Below the pieces are notes generated by a model. It was not told where the DNA came from, searched no databases, and worked only from the letters and a program-made list of their open reading frames with translations. Shown here piece by piece: positions 5,792 through 7,059 of a stretch of DNA of 7,059 nucleotides. A program made the translations under genes and the position numbers. Source of the DNA: Desulfobacteraceae bacterium (GTDB lineage: Bacteria > Desulfobacterota > Desulfobacteria > Desulfobacterales > Desulfobacteraceae). The stretch's first letter is position 1; the number at the start of each line of letters is the position of its first letter. The stretch is from positions 1 to 7,059 of the forward strand of contig WFQS01000446.1 of assembly GCA_015486915.1 (NCBI GenBank). Reading direction: 5' to 3'.

Positions 5792-5811
5792 ACGGGCATG
5801 GCCCGTTTTTT
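5792..5811 (+). terminator. Intrinsic terminator upstream of murJ
   Basis: ACGGGC (5792-5797), loop ATG, GCCCGT (5801-5806), then an unbroken T-run to 5811: a compact G-C-rich stem with a proper U-tract for plus-strand transcription. No plus-strand gene precedes it, because the neighbours on the left are on the minus strand. It therefore either ends a short leader or small RNA started within 5667-5790, blocks antisense read-through from the left, or attenuates murJ, which starts 51 bases later. Confidence 0.6.
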
Positions 5812-5862
5812 CACTGAAATATGTAAGGTACTTAACAGGAATTTCATATAAAAAGAATTCCC

Positions 5863-7059
5863 ATGACAGACAATAATACTTCCACCTTTAAAAAACTCGG
5901 AATCGCATCTTTTATCATGATGTCATCTGTTTTTGCAAGCCGGTTTCTTGGTCTCGGGCGGGAGATGGCACTGGCCTATGCAGGAGGAGCAGGAGGCAGT
6001 GTTGATGCCTATCAAATTTCATTTATTATTCCTGAAATTTTAAACCACATTGTGGCAAGCGGTTTTTTATCAGTAACTTTTATCCCCATCTTTTCCCACT
6101 GGCTGTCAAAGGAAAAAGAAGACGAAGGCTGGAAGATTTTCTCCATTATTTTCAACAGTTTCAGCATAATTCTTGTCGTTTTTATAATTTTCTCCATGAT
6201 TTTTGCACCTAATCTTGTAAAAATTCTTGCACCTGGACTTCATGATCCCATCCTGTTTAACAAGGCCGTAAGGATGACGAGGATAATAATTCCGGCCCAG
6301 TTTTTCTTTTTTTCAGGCGGACTTTTCATGGCTGTGCAATTTGCAAAAGAAAAATTTTTAATTCCCGCCATGGCTCCCCTTTTATACAATCTGTTCACAA
6401 TTATACTTGGGCTTGCCTTGAATTCAATTCTCGGTATTGAAGGTTTTGCCTGGGGAGTTTTAACGGGTGCATTTATTGGAAATTTTCTTCTCCAGTACTT
6501 TGGAGCAAAAAAAACAGGGCTTAAAATTTATCCGATTATCAACATCAAACATCCTGATTTTAAGAGATATATTATTTTAACCCTGCCCCTTATGGCAGGA
6601 CTTACAATGGTTTTTTCCACGGAACTTCTGCTGAAATATTTTGGCTCATTTCTTCCCAAAGGAAGCATTGCATCCATGAATTACGGATTAAGGATAATGT
6701 ATATTCTCGTGGGATTATTCGGCCAGGCAGTTGGCATGGCTTCATATCCTTTTATGTCAAGGCTTGCGGCGGAAAATCAAATGGATCACCTTAACAGGAT
6801 TCTCAACAAAACCCTTAAATTTCTCCTTCTTGTAATCCCTGTTTCCGTTCTTTTAATGGTTTTAAGACAGGAAATTGTTCTGATCCTGTTTAAAAGGGGA
6901 AAATTTGATTTACAGGCCACAAAAATTACAGCGGAAGTGTTACCCTTTATACTTGCAGGAACCTTTGCCTATGCCGCCCAGACCCTTGTTGTAAGAGCTT
7001 ATTATTCTATTCAGAACACCTGGCTGCCAACGGTTTTCAGCACCATTGTGGTTTTAATA
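5863..7059 (+). CDS. murJ: MurJ/MviN-family lipid flippase, partial (C-terminus beyond window)
   Basis: Polytopic inner-membrane protein of the MOP superfamily; E. coli MurJ flips lipid II for peptidoglycan synthesis. The frame stays open for 399 codons to the window edge, against about 510 residues for MurJ, so roughly a fifth is missing. Family blocks are clear: SRFLGLGRE (26-34), VDAYQISFIIPEIL (47-60), PAMAPLLYNL (168-177), MNYGLRIMYILVGLFGQAVGMASYP (272-296) and FKRGKFD (in the last third). By alignment with E. coli MurJ from memory, Arg18, Arg24, Asp39 and Arg270 are kept as Arg27, Arg33, Asp48 and Arg277. Essential Arg52 is Asn61, Ser263 is Ala270 and Glu273 is Tyr280. The ATG at 5863 is the first start after an in-frame stop at 5833. 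Its ribosome binding site is weak (AAAAGAA), and a terminator lies 51 bases upstream. It could be the housekeeping flippase of this lineage or a divergent paralogue for another lipid-linked substrate. Confidence 0.9.
   Translation, partial: MTDNNTSTFKKLGIASFIMMSSVFASRFLGLGREMALAYAGGAGGSVDAYQISFIIPEILNHIVASGFLSVTFIPIFSHWLSKEKEDEGWKIFSIIFNSFSIILVVFIIFSMIFAPNLVKILAPGLHDPILFNKAVRMTRIIIPAQFFFFSGGLFMAVQFAKEKFLIPAMAPLLYNLFTIILGLALNSILGIEGFAWGVLTGAFIGNFLLQYFGAKKTGLKIYPIINIKHPDFKRYIILTLPLMAGLTMVFSTELLLKYFGSFLPKGSIASMNYGLRIMYILVGLFGQAVGMASYPFMSRLAAENQMDHLNRILNKTLKFLLLVIPVSVLLMVLRQEIVLILFKRGKFDLQATKITAEVLPFILAGTFAYAAQTLVVRAYYSIQNTWLPTVFSTIVVLI

Noticed and set aside
1..7059. CRISPR array, tRNA, rRNA or intact insertion sequence
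   Set aside because: No regularly spaced direct repeats, cloverleaf or conserved rRNA segments, and no transposase-like frame were seen.

Overview
The window is a 7 kb piece of a low-to-moderate GC bacterial chromosome. The CoA-transferase pair, the long UbiD-type decarboxylase, the MurJ-like protein and the codon use together look most like a marine sulfate reducer of the Desulfobacterota (Desulfobacteraceae-like). This assignment is inference from protein style; there is no rRNA or other taxonomic marker here.

Layout. Bases 1-344 are non-coding and rich in secondary structure: a perfect 30-bp palindrome, a terminator-like hairpin, one copy of an interspersed repeat and a leader hairpin. 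Two plus-strand genes (345-1412 and 1483-2268) encode the two subunits of a family I CoA-transferase of the glutaconate CoA-transferase type, each behind a near-ideal AAGGAGG ribosome binding site. Between them and the minus-strand genes lies a 178-bp convergent gap. It holds a strong hairpin, a 16-bp palindrome and a short duplication of the end of the beta-subunit gene.

The centre is a tightly packed minus-strand operon, read from right to left: a single-pass membrane-anchored protein (5666-5316), a two-helix membrane protein (5313-5035), an FMN split-barrel protein of the YhbP/UPF0306 type (5038-4541) and a 611-residue UbiD-family decarboxylase (4551-2716). The junctions are a 2-nt gap, a 4-nt ATGA overlap and an 11-nt overlap, so the four genes are probably translated together. 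A 61-residue CxxC/CxxC zinc-ribbon protein (2632-2447) follows after a second copy of the interspersed repeat. That repeat supplies the UbiD stop codon.

On the right, a divergent intergenic region (5667-5862) contains a candidate promoter for the minus operon and a clear plus-strand intrinsic terminator that ends no visible gene. It is followed by a MurJ/MviN-family flippase gene (5863 onward) that runs off the window. The MurJ-like protein keeps several signature residues of the lipid II flippase, but has changed others that are essential in E. coli.

How the parts fit. The CoA-transferase should activate or release a carboxylic acid as its CoA ester in the cytoplasm; its substrate cannot be read from the sequence. 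The UbiD operon suggests a membrane-associated prenylated-FMN decarboxylation step, possibly in quinone metabolism, with a flavin-binding partner and two small membrane proteins of unknown role. The most interesting points are this compact operon, the two-copy stem-loop repeat, the orphan leader terminator before murJ, and the unusual MurJ residues. No tRNA, rRNA, CRISPR array or intact insertion sequence was seen.
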